Shown piece after piece: positions 7,781-13,672 of a stretch of 19,134 bases of DNA. Numbering within the stretch: position 1 is the stretch's first letter; every line of letters begins with the position of its first letter. The notes below the pieces were generated by a model, which searched no databases, was not told the origin of the DNA, and was given only the letters and a program-made list of their open reading frames with translations. Source of the DNA: an uncultured Lachnospiraceae bacterium (GTDB lineage: Bacteria; Bacillota; Clostridia; Lachnospirales; Lachnospiraceae); assembly GCA_910589635.1 (NCBI GenBank), contig CAJUTD010000004.1, forward strand, positions 65,390 to 84,523, given 5' to 3'. The position numbers and the translations under genes are program-made.

Positions 7781-7805
7781 TTGAAGAACAACTTTTGTTC
7801 TTCAA
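7781..7805. repeat. Perfect inverted repeat, 11-bp arms with 3-base loop
   Basis: The left arm TTGAAGAACAA and right arm TTGTTCTTCAA are exact reverse complements separated by CTT. It sits between the end of the 123-residue gene (7895) and the start of the 134-residue gene (7719), both on the minus strand. On that strand it is followed by an AT-rich stretch (TATTTATTAAAG). It could be a weak terminator after the first gene or an operator upstream of the second. The stem has few G-C pairs and no clean T-run follows, which favours a protein-binding site. Confidence 0.65.
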
Positions 7806-7894
7806 GGTTTATTCAAGGTTCCTATTCTTCGCTATCTCGCCCCTTTGTCTAATCCTCCTTGTCTGATAATCCCTGCCTGCTGCTCTTTCCTTTA

Positions 7895-8266
7895 TCATCT
7901 GCTTATTCCATCTATAACGCTCATAGAATCCCCAGCCTTAAGAAAACGCTGATTGCCTGCATCACAGGCGCATTCTGTCTTCTTAATCCCCGATGGGACA
8001 ATGGGGGAATGCACATCAAAGATAATCATGTGGTTTCTGCCTTGCCTCTGCAAGAAACTTACCGATTGTTTTTGCACCGCCGGAAACATGGTAGTTTCCC
8101 ATATATCTTGAATCAGTTCCAGGCATTCTTTCTCCGGCAGGCTTTGCAGATTGCGAATCAGGCTTTTAGCTGCCTCCCGTTGTTCTGGTTTGGGTATATA
8201 GGGGAGACCGAAGCCAAGTTTGCATAATATTTCTGATTTGCCATAGCCATCGGCAAACAGCGTCAA
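7895..8266 (-). CDS. Hypothetical protein downstream of sirtuin, 123 residues
   Basis: I do not recognise this protein. The open frame begins at a TTG at 8266, 16 bases after the sirtuin stop. It stays open a little further upstream, but no ATG or clear ribosome binding site is present. Residues about 25-75 (PKPEQREAAKSLIRNLQSLP, then ECLELIQDIWETTMFP) look like a helical domain with sensible protein composition. The last 40 residues (HSPIVPSGIKKTECACDAGN and after) are less domain-like and may be a frameshifted tail. The position suggests co-transcription with the sirtuin. It could be a genuine small partner, a displaced C-terminal domain, or a decaying gene. It is not recognisable as the macrodomain, lipoate ligase or GcvH-like protein found with SirTM elsewhere. 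Confidence 0.45.
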   Translation of the reverse strand: MTLFADGYGKSEILCKLGFGLPYIPKPEQREAAKSLIRNLQSLPEKECLELIQDIWETTMFPAVQKQSVSFLQRQGRNHMIIFDVHSPIVPSGIKKTECACDAGNQRFLKAGDSMSVIDGISR

Positions 8267-8282
8267 TGCTTTTTTATTACAT

Positions 8283-9143
8283 TTACAGTTTACTCAGCAC
8301 TTCTCCAATATCCGCGCTAATGCAAATAGAATTATTTTGGATCTCTTTCGGCGCATAAGCCTCATGCAGATTTATACAGGCATAGACCGCATCAGGCCAC
8401 TCATGCACCATACGCCAAAAACTAAATTTTACTATGCTTGGAGTATTCATGCCGACGCCTAATTCCCAAAACAAAGTATTCACATTTTTGTGACGTCTGA
8501 GAAAGTCTGCGTAACGCTCTGACGCTGTATGCCAGCCTTCATCCTCCACAAAGGTGTTGTCTGAGCGAAGGTTCATTGTCATAGGTTTTCCACAGACAGG
8601 GCAGCGGGGGATTAGTTCCGATGGAATTTTCATGTTCCTTTGCTGCTCCATCATTTGACGAACGGTATTCTCATTATCATAGGTCTTTTGGTGACACGGC
8701 TCGCTGCACTGCCAAAGCCCATAGTCTCCCTGGGTATAAAACAATCTGAGTTTATCAAAGCCAGCTTTCTGGAAACAATGGTCCACATTGGTCGTCAGCA
8801 CAAAATAATTTTTACCTTTAAGCAAGGAAAGTAGTTTCTTATACACTGGCTTTAGCGCATCAAGGTAACGATTAATATAAATATACCGGCTCCAGTACGC
8901 CCAATATTCTTCCAAAGTGCCATAGGGATAAAAGCCGCCTGAATACATATCGCTGAATTGATACTTTTCGGCAAAATCATGGAAGTATCTGTCAAAACGT
9001 TCTCCTGTATAAACAAAGCCTGCGGAAGTGGAAATGCCGGCTCCTGCGCCAATAATAACCGCATCCGCTTTGTCCAGTTTTTCACGTAATTGTTTAATGC
9101 CATCAGAAGAATTTTTTGATTTAAGTATTCTCGAACCAAGCAT
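8283..9143 (-). CDS. Sir2-family protein, class M (SirTM)-like
   Basis: This 286-residue NAD-binding sirtuin has GAGAGIS (32-38) for NAD, TTNVD (117-121), FQKAGF, and four zinc-ligand cysteines arranged as C146-x3-C150 and C181-x2-C184. LGVGMNTP near residue 232 is the second NAD-binding block. The classical deacylase catalytic histidine (normally HG after the NID motif) is replaced: the segment reads FYTQGDYG, with Gln138. Replacement of that histidine by glutamine is a known feature of SirTM sirtuins, which mono-ADP-ribosylate lipoyl-carrier-like proteins. Their usual partners (GcvH-L, LplA2, macrodomain hydrolase) are not in this window. I prefer the ATG at 9143, preceded by AAAGGTGG. A GTG four codons earlier is possible. 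Confidence 0.85.
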   Translation of the reverse strand: MLGSRILKSKNSSDGIKQLREKLDKADAVIIGAGAGISTSAGFVYTGERFDRYFHDFAEKYQFSDMYSGGFYPYGTLEEYWAYWSRYIYINRYLDALKPVYKKLLSLLKGKNYFVLTTNVDHCFQKAGFDKLRLFYTQGDYGLWQCSEPCHQKTYDNENTVRQMMEQQRNMKIPSELIPRCPVCGKPMTMNLRSDNTFVEDEGWHTASERYADFLRRHKNVNTLFWELGVGMNTPSIVKFSFWRMVHEWPDAVYACINLHEAYAPKEIQNNSICISADIGEVLSKL

Positions 9144-9237
9144 TAAGGGCACCACCTTTCTCCATGTTCTGTTAATCTATGGAACAAATAACCTTGTATG
9201 TGATGCTTAACCATATTTTTTTCGTTTGCGTCTGGTG

Positions 9238-9409
9238 CCCAAAGAACAAAACACTGGGGTGTTTGCCCCTACGCCTAACTTTAAAAACAATATATGTAGG
9301 TTTTTATGCTGGAGGATAAACCGTTCGCAGCATTCTGCGGAAACATACATCCCTTATCCTGCACAAAAAAATTGTCGCTGCGCAGATCCATTGTCACAGG
9401 GGAACCACA
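9238..9409 (-). pseudogene. Decayed fragment of a second Sir2/SirTM-like gene
   Basis: Read on the minus strand, this stretch begins CGSPVTMDLRSDNFFVQDKG, which aligns with CGKPMTMNLRSDNTFVEDEG of the intact sirtuin next door. After a diverged region with stop codons, another frame gives LGVGANTPVF, matching LGVGMNTPSI in the same relative order and at a similar distance. The fragment therefore covers roughly residues 184-238 of a sirtuin, with at least one frameshift and without the NAD-binding N-terminal half or the C-terminus. It lies upstream of the intact gene in the same orientation, as expected for an old tandem duplication or a second acquired copy. The rest of the 377-base stretch 9144-9520 holds only a short direct repeat and a hairpin, described separately. 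Confidence 0.75.
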
Positions 9410-9431
9410 AAGTAATCAGTACAAAGTAATC
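9407..9431. repeat. 11-bp direct repeat at the edge of the sirtuin remnant
   Basis: ACAAAGTAATC occurs twice (9407-9417 and 9421-9431), separated by AGT. It falls exactly where homology to the sirtuin remnant stops, next to the codon for the first cysteine of its CG motif. It may mark a slippage or deletion junction. It is too short to call a mobile-element scar. Confidence 0.55.
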
Positions 9432-9478
9432 TTTGTCCCTCTTAATTTTATTTATAGAACTATTCACCATCATAAGTA

Positions 9479-9510
9479 AAGAGCCCCGCGTTCAGAAATA
9501 CGAGGCTCTT
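9479..9510 (-). terminator. Likely terminator of the SnoaL-like gene
   Basis: AAGAGCCCCG (9479-9488) pairs with CGAGGCTCTT (9501-9510) with one mismatch around a 12-base loop. It lies 10 bases beyond the stop codon of the minus-strand SnoaL-like gene. On that strand the stem is followed by TACTTAT, a poor T-run, so termination may be inefficient. Confidence 0.6.
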
Positions 9511-9520
9511 GTATGGTCTT

Positions 9521-10294
9521 TCAGAACTTTCCGTTCTGATTCTGCCATGTTGATTTGTCGGCTATTGTCTCCATTACATCCCAATGCTCCGCAATTTTAC
9601 CATTCTCCACGCGCCATAAGTCATAGTAAGCGGTAGGTGCGCCACCGAACGTTCCTTCACTGACAGCTAGTACAAAGTTGCCCTGGGCAAGTACCTGATG
9701 AACTTTAGTATAAATCATCTGAACACCCTGCTTTGCCAACTCTGCCAGCGCTGCCCCCAGACCGGATAAGCCATCTGCAATGCCTGTATTATGCTGAATA
9801 TAAGTGTCTCCGTTAAAGTAGTCGGGTGTCCTCTCAGCATGATTCCCCTGCATAACATCAAAAAGAAAGTTCTTTACAATCTCTCTGTTTGCCTCCGTTT
9901 TATCCAAATCTATTATCTGTGTAGTTCCATCAATCTGTGTTCTTCCCGAAGGATTCGGGGCAGAGACAGCAGCAAGGTTATCCCAATGCTCTGCAATCAA
10001 ACCTTCCTCATCAAAACGGAAAATATCAAAAGCAACCTGCTCGCCATTACCTGCAAAATTATATACATTCTGCAAAAAGACCTTATCGCCATCTGCAAAT
10101 GCACGGACATTTTTTACTGTTGTTTTGACAGGTGCAGATGCAAGACAATCTACGGAGCCGACAAATGCGTCACGTCCTGTGCCATACGCCAGATTATGTT
10201 GAATATAATTTGCTGCAAGCAGATTTTGTGCCTGTTTTGTATCGCCATTTGTAAACGTATTGATAAGTGCAAGAGCCTTCTGTGTATTCGTCAT
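9521..10294 (-). CDS. Tandem SnoaL/NTF2-like protein
   Basis: This 257-residue cytoplasmic protein consists of two SnoaL-like (NTF2 superfamily) alpha+beta barrels in tandem. The halves align: YIQHN at 30-34 and 165-169, and IAEHWD at 100-105 and 234-239. SnoaL-like domains form a conical cavity and act as polyketide cyclases, isomerases, or uncharacterised small-molecule proteins. The conserved HN and EHWD residues are the usual cavity-lining positions. The gene diverges from an HxlR regulator, and an inverted repeat overlaps its promoter, so it is probably the regulator's target. Such pairs are often linked to electrophile or redox stress. The start has an AAGGAGG site 9 bases before the ATG. 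The substrate is unknown. Confidence 0.85.
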   Translation of the reverse strand: MTNTQKALALINTFTNGDTKQAQNLLAANYIQHNLAYGTGRDAFVGSVDCLASAPVKTTVKNVRAFADGDKVFLQNVYNFAGNGEQVAFDIFRFDEEGLIAEHWDNLAAVSAPNPSGRTQIDGTTQIIDLDKTEANREIVKNFLFDVMQGNHAERTPDYFNGDTYIQHNTGIADGLSGLGAALAELAKQGVQMIYTKVHQVLAQGNFVLAVSEGTFGGAPTAYYDLWRVENGKIAEHWDVMETIADKSTWQNQNGKF

Positions 10295-10415
10295 TATAAT
10301 TTCCTCCTTACAATTGGTTTTGCCAATGCCAGATAATGTTTAAATATTCGTTTTGAACTTGGTTTTTCTCCTACACGAAGTATCGGAGCGGCCGTTCTCC
10401 GTACCTCTTGACTAT

Positions 10416-10444
10416 ATTATAGGAACCGTTCAACGTTCTGTAAA
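10416..10444 (-). promoter_or_regulatory. Promoter of the SnoaL-like gene
   Basis: On the minus strand TTTACA (10439-10444) and TATAAT (10416-10421) are separated by exactly 17 bases. This gives a leader of about 115 bases to the ATG at 10294. The -10 is a perfect consensus and the -35 a 5/6 match in the canonical TTGACA sense (T-T-T-A-C-A). The -35 lies inside an inverted repeat described next. Confidence 0.7.
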
Positions 10445-10449
10445 GAACG
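10434..10449. promoter_or_regulatory. Inverted repeat, candidate HxlR operator
   Basis: CGTTCT and AGAACG are exact reverse complements flanking GTAA. The site covers the -35 box of the SnoaL-like gene and lies about 40-55 bases upstream of the -35 of the divergent HxlR gene. HxlR/DUF24 regulators bind short dyads between themselves and their targets, so this is the natural candidate operator. Position and symmetry are seen; binding is inferred. Confidence 0.55.
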
Positions 10450-10489
10450 CACAATATTGTGGCATAGGCACCAAATGGAAACCGTTATC

Positions 10490-10518
10490 TTGACTCTATT
10501 TGATCATTACAGTAATAT
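10490..10518 (+). promoter_or_regulatory. Promoter of the HxlR gene
   Basis: TTGACT (10490-10495) and TAATAT (10513-10518) have 17-base spacing and point toward the HxlR gene, giving a leader of about 40 bases before the ATG at 10566. Confidence 0.6.
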
Positions 10519-10565
10519 TAGGCTATAAGTTTGAAACGGAAACTATTGTGTGGAGGTATAAGAAT

Positions 10566-10922
10566 ATGAAGACACAAACTATCGCAAAAGATTTGCCGGC
10601 TTGTCCTGTAGAAACAACGCTCAGCCTTATCGGGAATAAGTGGAAAGTATTGATCTTGCGTGACTTACTTCCCGGCACCAAACGCTTTGGAGAACTTAAA
10701 AATTCTATCGGCGGCGTATCCCAAAAAGTATTGACGGCACAGCTTCGGGACATGGAAGAGAACGGTCTTGTCAATCGCAAAGTATATGCAGAGGTTCCAC
10801 CAAAAGTAGAATATTCCCTCACTGACCTTGGATATAGTTTAAAACCAATTCTCGACGCATTACAGAATTGGGGAGAAGAGTATAAGGCTTCCATGAAACA
10901 TGAGCCGTCTGATGCTGTCTAA
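10566..10922 (+). CDS. HxlR/DUF24-family winged-helix transcriptional regulator
   Basis: This 118-residue dimeric DNA-binding protein has the canonical HxlR blocks: LPACPVETTLSLIGNKWKVL (10-29), ILRDLLPGTKRFGELKN, SQKVLTAQLRDMEENGLV (recognition helix and wing) and PKVEYSLTDLGYSL. The single conserved cysteine near the N-terminus (Cys13) matches the redox-sensing position in YodB, CatR and HypR of this family, so thiol-based sensing of quinones or other electrophiles is possible. I chose the ATG at 10566 because GGAGG lies 9 bases upstream. The frame is open earlier, but that extension has no ribosome binding site. It diverges from the tandem SnoaL-like gene, its probable target. Confidence 0.93.
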   Translation: MKTQTIAKDLPACPVETTLSLIGNKWKVLILRDLLPGTKRFGELKNSIGGVSQKVLTAQLRDMEENGLVNRKVYAEVPPKVEYSLTDLGYSLKPILDALQNWGEEYKASMKHEPSDAV

Positions 10923-11012
10923 TGTAACTGGATGAAACGTATGTACCAGACAGGATATAATCTTATATTGTGGACTGCTTGGAATACCGTATGTAATTCC
11001 ATAATCTGCCGC

Positions 11013-11105
11013 TCATTGCCAGAGGTAAACTCTCCATGCTCTGTATAAGACTATCACAATTAAAACTAATGTAATACCCCCCAATATTGTAACGCTGAAA
11101 TTCAT
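11013..11105 (-). CDS. Possible 30-residue single-pass membrane peptide
   Basis: The frame starts with an ATG at 11105, two bases after the stop codon of the 77-residue gene. It encodes a peptide whose first 20 residues (MNFSVTILGGITLVLIVIVL) are a clear transmembrane helix, followed by a cationic aromatic tail YRAWRVYLWQ. The ribosome binding site is weak, so translation would depend on coupling to the upstream gene. The membrane-like composition and tight spacing favour a real small protein, but a chance hydrophobic frame cannot be excluded. Confidence 0.4.
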   Translation of the reverse strand: MNFSVTILGGITLVLIVIVLYRAWRVYLWQ

Positions 11106-11107
11106 AA

Positions 11108-11341
11108 TTAGATATGCCTGTTTTCTTTTCGCAATAGAATGCTGCTGGCAATTCCTAAGCCGCCTAATGCCGCACAACATTTTGAAGGAAAAGCCGCCCC
11201 TGCCGCCATTAAGCCGGCACCCACAATAAAGTTGCATAATGAAGCCGTTTTTATCGCTTTTTCACTGGGATTTGGGAGTATAACAGAAATGCCCAATACT
11301 TTATTTAATTTCCCACAAACTTGATTTACTTCTTTTATCAT
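11108..11341 (-). CDS. Small membrane protein, 77 residues
   Basis: I do not recognise a named family. A strong AGGAGGG ribosome binding site lies 7 bases before the ATG. The N-terminal 30 residues (MIKEVNQVCGKLNKVLGISV and after) are amphipathic and soluble. Residues about 36-70 contain two short glycine/alanine-rich hydrophobic segments (FIVGAGLMAAGAAF and ALGGLGIASSILL) around a PSKCC turn, followed by a basic tail. It is the next minus-strand gene after the ABC permease, 95 bases downstream, and may be an accessory subunit of that exporter or sit on the same transcript. That link rests on position only. Confidence 0.65.
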   Translation of the reverse strand: MIKEVNQVCGKLNKVLGISVILPNPSEKAIKTASLCNFIVGAGLMAAGAAFPSKCCAALGGLGIASSILLRKENRHI

Positions 11342-11436
11342 TCTTTTGCCCTCCTAAAATATCAACTGTATGCCATGATTTACAATAAGCAATATCCCTA
11401 TGCATATGAATATCTATTCTTCCGCCCCCCTTTCCT

Positions 11437-12132
11437 CTAATTATCCAAATCAGATGCAACTATCTTGTGAAGTGCGATTGCTGAAAAAACAATCCCGATC
11501 ATGCTCAAAATTATTGCAGCAACAGGTATTGATATCAGCCCCGCATGGCTGCCCTGTGAGTTTGATGCAATGACAACAATGGCTATGGATGAAACAACCG
11601 TTGCAATCGTTGACTTTTTTATCATCCCAACGTATAAAGGGAAAAGCCCCAACATAATAGCTGAGATGGCTGTAATAGCCTGCATCCATATATTTCCAAC
11701 GCTGAAGGTGACAAACACAAAATATCTGCTGGCAAGAAAAATACAGCCATATTGGAACATATGGGATACTATATGGAACAAGAACATAATGCCGCAAACC
11801 AATAAGAGCTTTGCCAGTAACAGTTTTGTACGGTTTACTGGATAGGTATAAAGCAAACTTATAGTTCTGTTTCTATATTCCTCAATTACAAATACGGAAA
11901 GAAAAACCGCTTCCCACACTATCAATGCTGCCCTTACAAGCATTAATGCCAATGATACCGTATCTAACTGGACTGGAGGCAAACCATTAAATGCAGGCAT
12001 ATTTCCGCTTGGAGTTAAAAGGCTGGACGTGAATACACTCAGTAAAAAAATGATTATGTTAGCCGCAATCAGCCCAAACATATGCGGCTTTACAGGCACT
12101 TTTCTAATTTCCAGAGAAATAAGGTTCTTCAC
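11437..12132 (-). CDS. ABC-2 type permease of BcrA/LanF-like exporter
   Basis: This roughly 231-residue membrane subunit has about six hydrophobic segments, beginning at MFGLIAANIIIFLLSVF near residue 18. It includes the ABC-2 signature-like loop EEYRNRTISLLYTYPVNRTKLLLAKLLL, which in this permease class contacts the ATPase. I chose the GTG at 12132 because GGAGGAGGTGG lies just upstream. It overlaps the end of the ATPase gene by 29 bases, indicating translational coupling. An earlier ATG at 12174 is in frame but lies deeper inside the ATPase gene. With the ATPase it should form a two-component exporter for peptides or hydrophobic drugs. No bacteriocin genes adjoin. Confidence 0.85.
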   Translation of the reverse strand: MKNLISLEIRKVPVKPHMFGLIAANIIIFLLSVFTSSLLTPSGNMPAFNGLPPVQLDTVSLALMLVRAALIVWEAVFLSVFVIEEYRNRTISLLYTYPVNRTKLLLAKLLLVCGIMFLFHIVSHMFQYGCIFLASRYFVFVTFSVGNIWMQAITAISAIMLGLFPLYVGMIKKSTIATVVSSIAIVVIASNSQGSHAGLISIPVAAIILSMIGIVFSAIALHKIVASDLDN

Positions 12133-12850
12133 CTTTTCCACCTCCTCCCAACATGTCCAGATAATAATCTTCAAGCCCTATCCCTTTTTTATCAATGTCA
12201 TCCATTGAAATTTCCCCAAGCATAGTGCCGTGGTCAATGATGCCGATGGTATCCGCAATTTTAGACAGCTCATCAAGGATATGGCTGCATATTAATATGC
12301 TTGTGCCATACTCTCTGTTGATTCGCAAGAGCAGTTCTCGAATATGTATGATCCCCTGCGGGTCTAAACCATTGACAGGCTCGTCAAGGATAAGCAGCTC
12401 TGGTCTTGTGAGTAACGCCCTTGCAAGGGCAAGCCGCTGTTTCATCCCTAAAGAAAATTTCCCTACGGATTTATTGCCTGTTTCTGAAAGCCCCAGCAAT
12501 GACAGAGTTTCCACGATATTTTCATACCCTGCGCCCATATAGCCGCAATGAAGTTCTAAATTGCCGTAAGCTGTCAAATGGTTATAAAATACAGGGCTTT
12601 CAATGATGCTGCCAATACGGGAAAAAACAGGGCTGTTTCCTCCTACAACGCTTTCACTCAATAAACACACTGTTCCAGAGTCGGGGCGTATGATATGGTA
12701 CAGCGTCTTCATCAGAGAGGTTTTCCCTGCCCCGTTCGCCCCCAGGAACCCGTAAATCTCACCCTGCTTTACTTTCATGCAGATATTTTTCAGTATGGGG
12801 CTGCCATCTATGGATTTTGATAAATTCTGGACTTCAACTGCATATGTCAT
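12104..12850 (-). CDS. ABC transporter ATP-binding protein (bacitracin/lantibiotic-resistance type)
   Basis: This 248-residue ATPase has Walker A GANGAGKTS (37-45), signature SLGMKQRLALARAL (133-146), Walker B LLILDEP (152-158) with NGLDP, and the switch His190 in ICSH. The Q-loop position reads SIIESPVFYN, with Glu84 in place of glutamine. This E-loop is known from LanF-type ATPases such as NukF, so a role in protection against bacteriocins or cell-wall-active peptides is the best guess. The ATG at 12850 follows a GAGGGGG site. The gene is 52 bases downstream of the TetR gene and overlaps its permease, so TetR, ATPase and permease probably form one self-regulated operon. Confidence 0.92.
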   Translation of the reverse strand: MTYAVEVQNLSKSIDGSPILKNICMKVKQGEIYGFLGANGAGKTSLMKTLYHIIRPDSGTVCLLSESVVGGNSPVFSRIGSIIESPVFYNHLTAYGNLELHCGYMGAGYENIVETLSLLGLSETGNKSVGKFSLGMKQRLALARALLTRPELLILDEPVNGLDPQGIIHIRELLLRINREYGTSILICSHILDELSKIADTIGIIDHGTMLGEISMDDIDKKGIGLEDYYLDMLGGGGKGEEPYFSGN

Positions 12851-12902
12851 TCGTGCATCCCCCTCACTATTTTGTACTCAAATTCCTCCATAAAGACCTC
12901 CT

Positions 12903-13493
12903 TTACTTAAATATATCAGCCACAAGGCTGTCTACCATGAAATCAAAGACAGCAAAATAGTCACAGGTGACAGAAAGGGTTTCTTTTGCATTGATAGTAG
13001 ACAGCAATGCGCTTAATATCCCATATGCTTTCGATTCTTCCATTTTTAGTTCAAGGTTGGCGGTCTGGACTGCCTTCCTGAAAAAATCAAAGCTGTCAAA
13101 TTTAACTTTCTTTATGGTTTCTTCTGGCAGCTTTGTCATAAAAGACTGGAAGTCTGGCGTATTGACGTTATACAAAAACGGCTTGCTGTCATATTCCTTA
13201 AAAAGCTCTTTCAAGGATTGCGCAAATCCATCCTTCGTCTGTCTGTCCCTGTTAATCTCAAATATCTTTTCTTTCAGCCTCCTTTGAATTGTCTCAATTG
13301 TTTCAAAAAATAAATCTTCCTTTGTTGGGTATAGCGTATAAAATGTGCCGACTGATATCCCAGCTTTCTCACACAAACTTTTAATACTCGTCTTTTTATA
13401 CCCCTGTGCTATCCAGCATTCTTCACATAATTCTTTCAGCCTTTTGCGGATATTTTCTTTGTCATCATCTGAAAGCACTGGCTTTGATGGCAT
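12903..13493 (-). CDS. TetR/AcrR-family transcriptional repressor
   Basis: This 196-residue repressor has a typical N-terminal helix-turn-helix at about 35-58: TSIKSLCEKAGISVGTFYTL followed by YPTKEDLFFETI. The C-terminal ligand and dimer domain is all-helical and specific to this subfamily, with no recognisable ligand motif. AAAGGAGG lies 8 bases before the ATG at 13493. It is the first gene of an apparent operon with the ABC exporter. A long perfect palindrome lies over its own transcription start region, so autorepression with release by the exporter's substrate is the expected circuit. The substrate is unknown. Confidence 0.93.
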   Translation of the reverse strand: MPSKPVLSDDDKENIRKRLKELCEECWIAQGYKKTSIKSLCEKAGISVGTFYTLYPTKEDLFFETIETIQRRLKEKIFEINRDRQTKDGFAQSLKELFKEYDSKPFLYNVNTPDFQSFMTKLPEETIKKVKFDSFDFFRKAVQTANLELKMEESKAYGILSALLSTINAKETLSVTCDYFAVFDFMVDSLVADIFK

Positions 13494-13516
13494 ATCTATC
13501 TTCCTCCTTTCCGAAT

Positions 13517-13555
13517 TATATTTACGAATATTCTTATATTATATTCGTAAATATA
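13517..13555. promoter_or_regulatory. TetR operator: palindrome with 15-bp arms
   Basis: TATATTTACGAATAT (13517-13531) and ATATTCGTAAATATA (13541-13555) are exact reverse complements separated by 9 bases. The core CGAATAT/ATATTCG gives the GC-containing part of each half site. The element starts at the -10 box of the TetR promoter and covers the predicted start point, the classic position for autorepression. Binding by the adjacent TetR is inferred. Confidence 0.8.
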
Positions 13556-13581
13556 ATAACATTGTATGGAGATATTGTCAA
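13553..13581 (-). promoter_or_regulatory. Promoter of the TetR-ABC operon
   Basis: On the minus strand a consensus TTGACA (13576-13581) and TATTAT (13553-13558) are separated by 17 bases. The -10 overlaps the outer edge of the palindromic operator, giving a leader of about 50 bases to the TetR ATG. Confidence 0.75.
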
Positions 13582-13603
13582 GAAAAAGACTTATAAAAAG
13601 TTA

Positions 13604-13632
13604 TTCCTTAAAGTGGCGGGTAGATGTATAAT
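13604..13632 (+). promoter_or_regulatory. Candidate promoter for the plus-strand acetyltransferase
   Basis: A perfect TATAAT lies at 13627-13632, with a poor -35 (TTCCTT, 13604-13609) 17 bases upstream. The GNAT start follows about 40 bases later. The -10 is convincing, but the -35 is not. Confidence 0.4.
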
Positions 13633-13672
13633 AGAGTAAGTAACAAATCAGCAATTTGAAAAGGTGATTTCT

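Noticed and set aside
7222..7866. Plus-strand 214-codon open frame coding a very hydrophobic protein
   Set aside because: It lies antisense to the charged 134-residue gene, and its hydrophobicity is what the complement of Lys/Glu-rich codons produces. It has no ribosome binding site and runs on into unrelated sequence.
9226..9429. Plus-strand 67-codon frame in the sirtuin spacer
   Set aside because: It is antisense to the recognisable sirtuin remnant and has no ribosome binding site.
9144..9520. Insertion sequence or attachment site to explain the sirtuin decay
   Set aside because: No transposase fragment, long terminal inverted repeats or tRNA-like target was found; only an 11-bp direct repeat.
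10500..10565. N-terminal extension of the HxlR gene
   Set aside because: It overlaps the predicted promoter; GGAGG at 10552 fits the ATG at 10566.
10954..10971. AT palindrome (ATATAA-TC-TTATAT) after the HxlR gene as terminator
   Set aside because: All A-T pairs with a two-base loop and no T-run; likely compositional.
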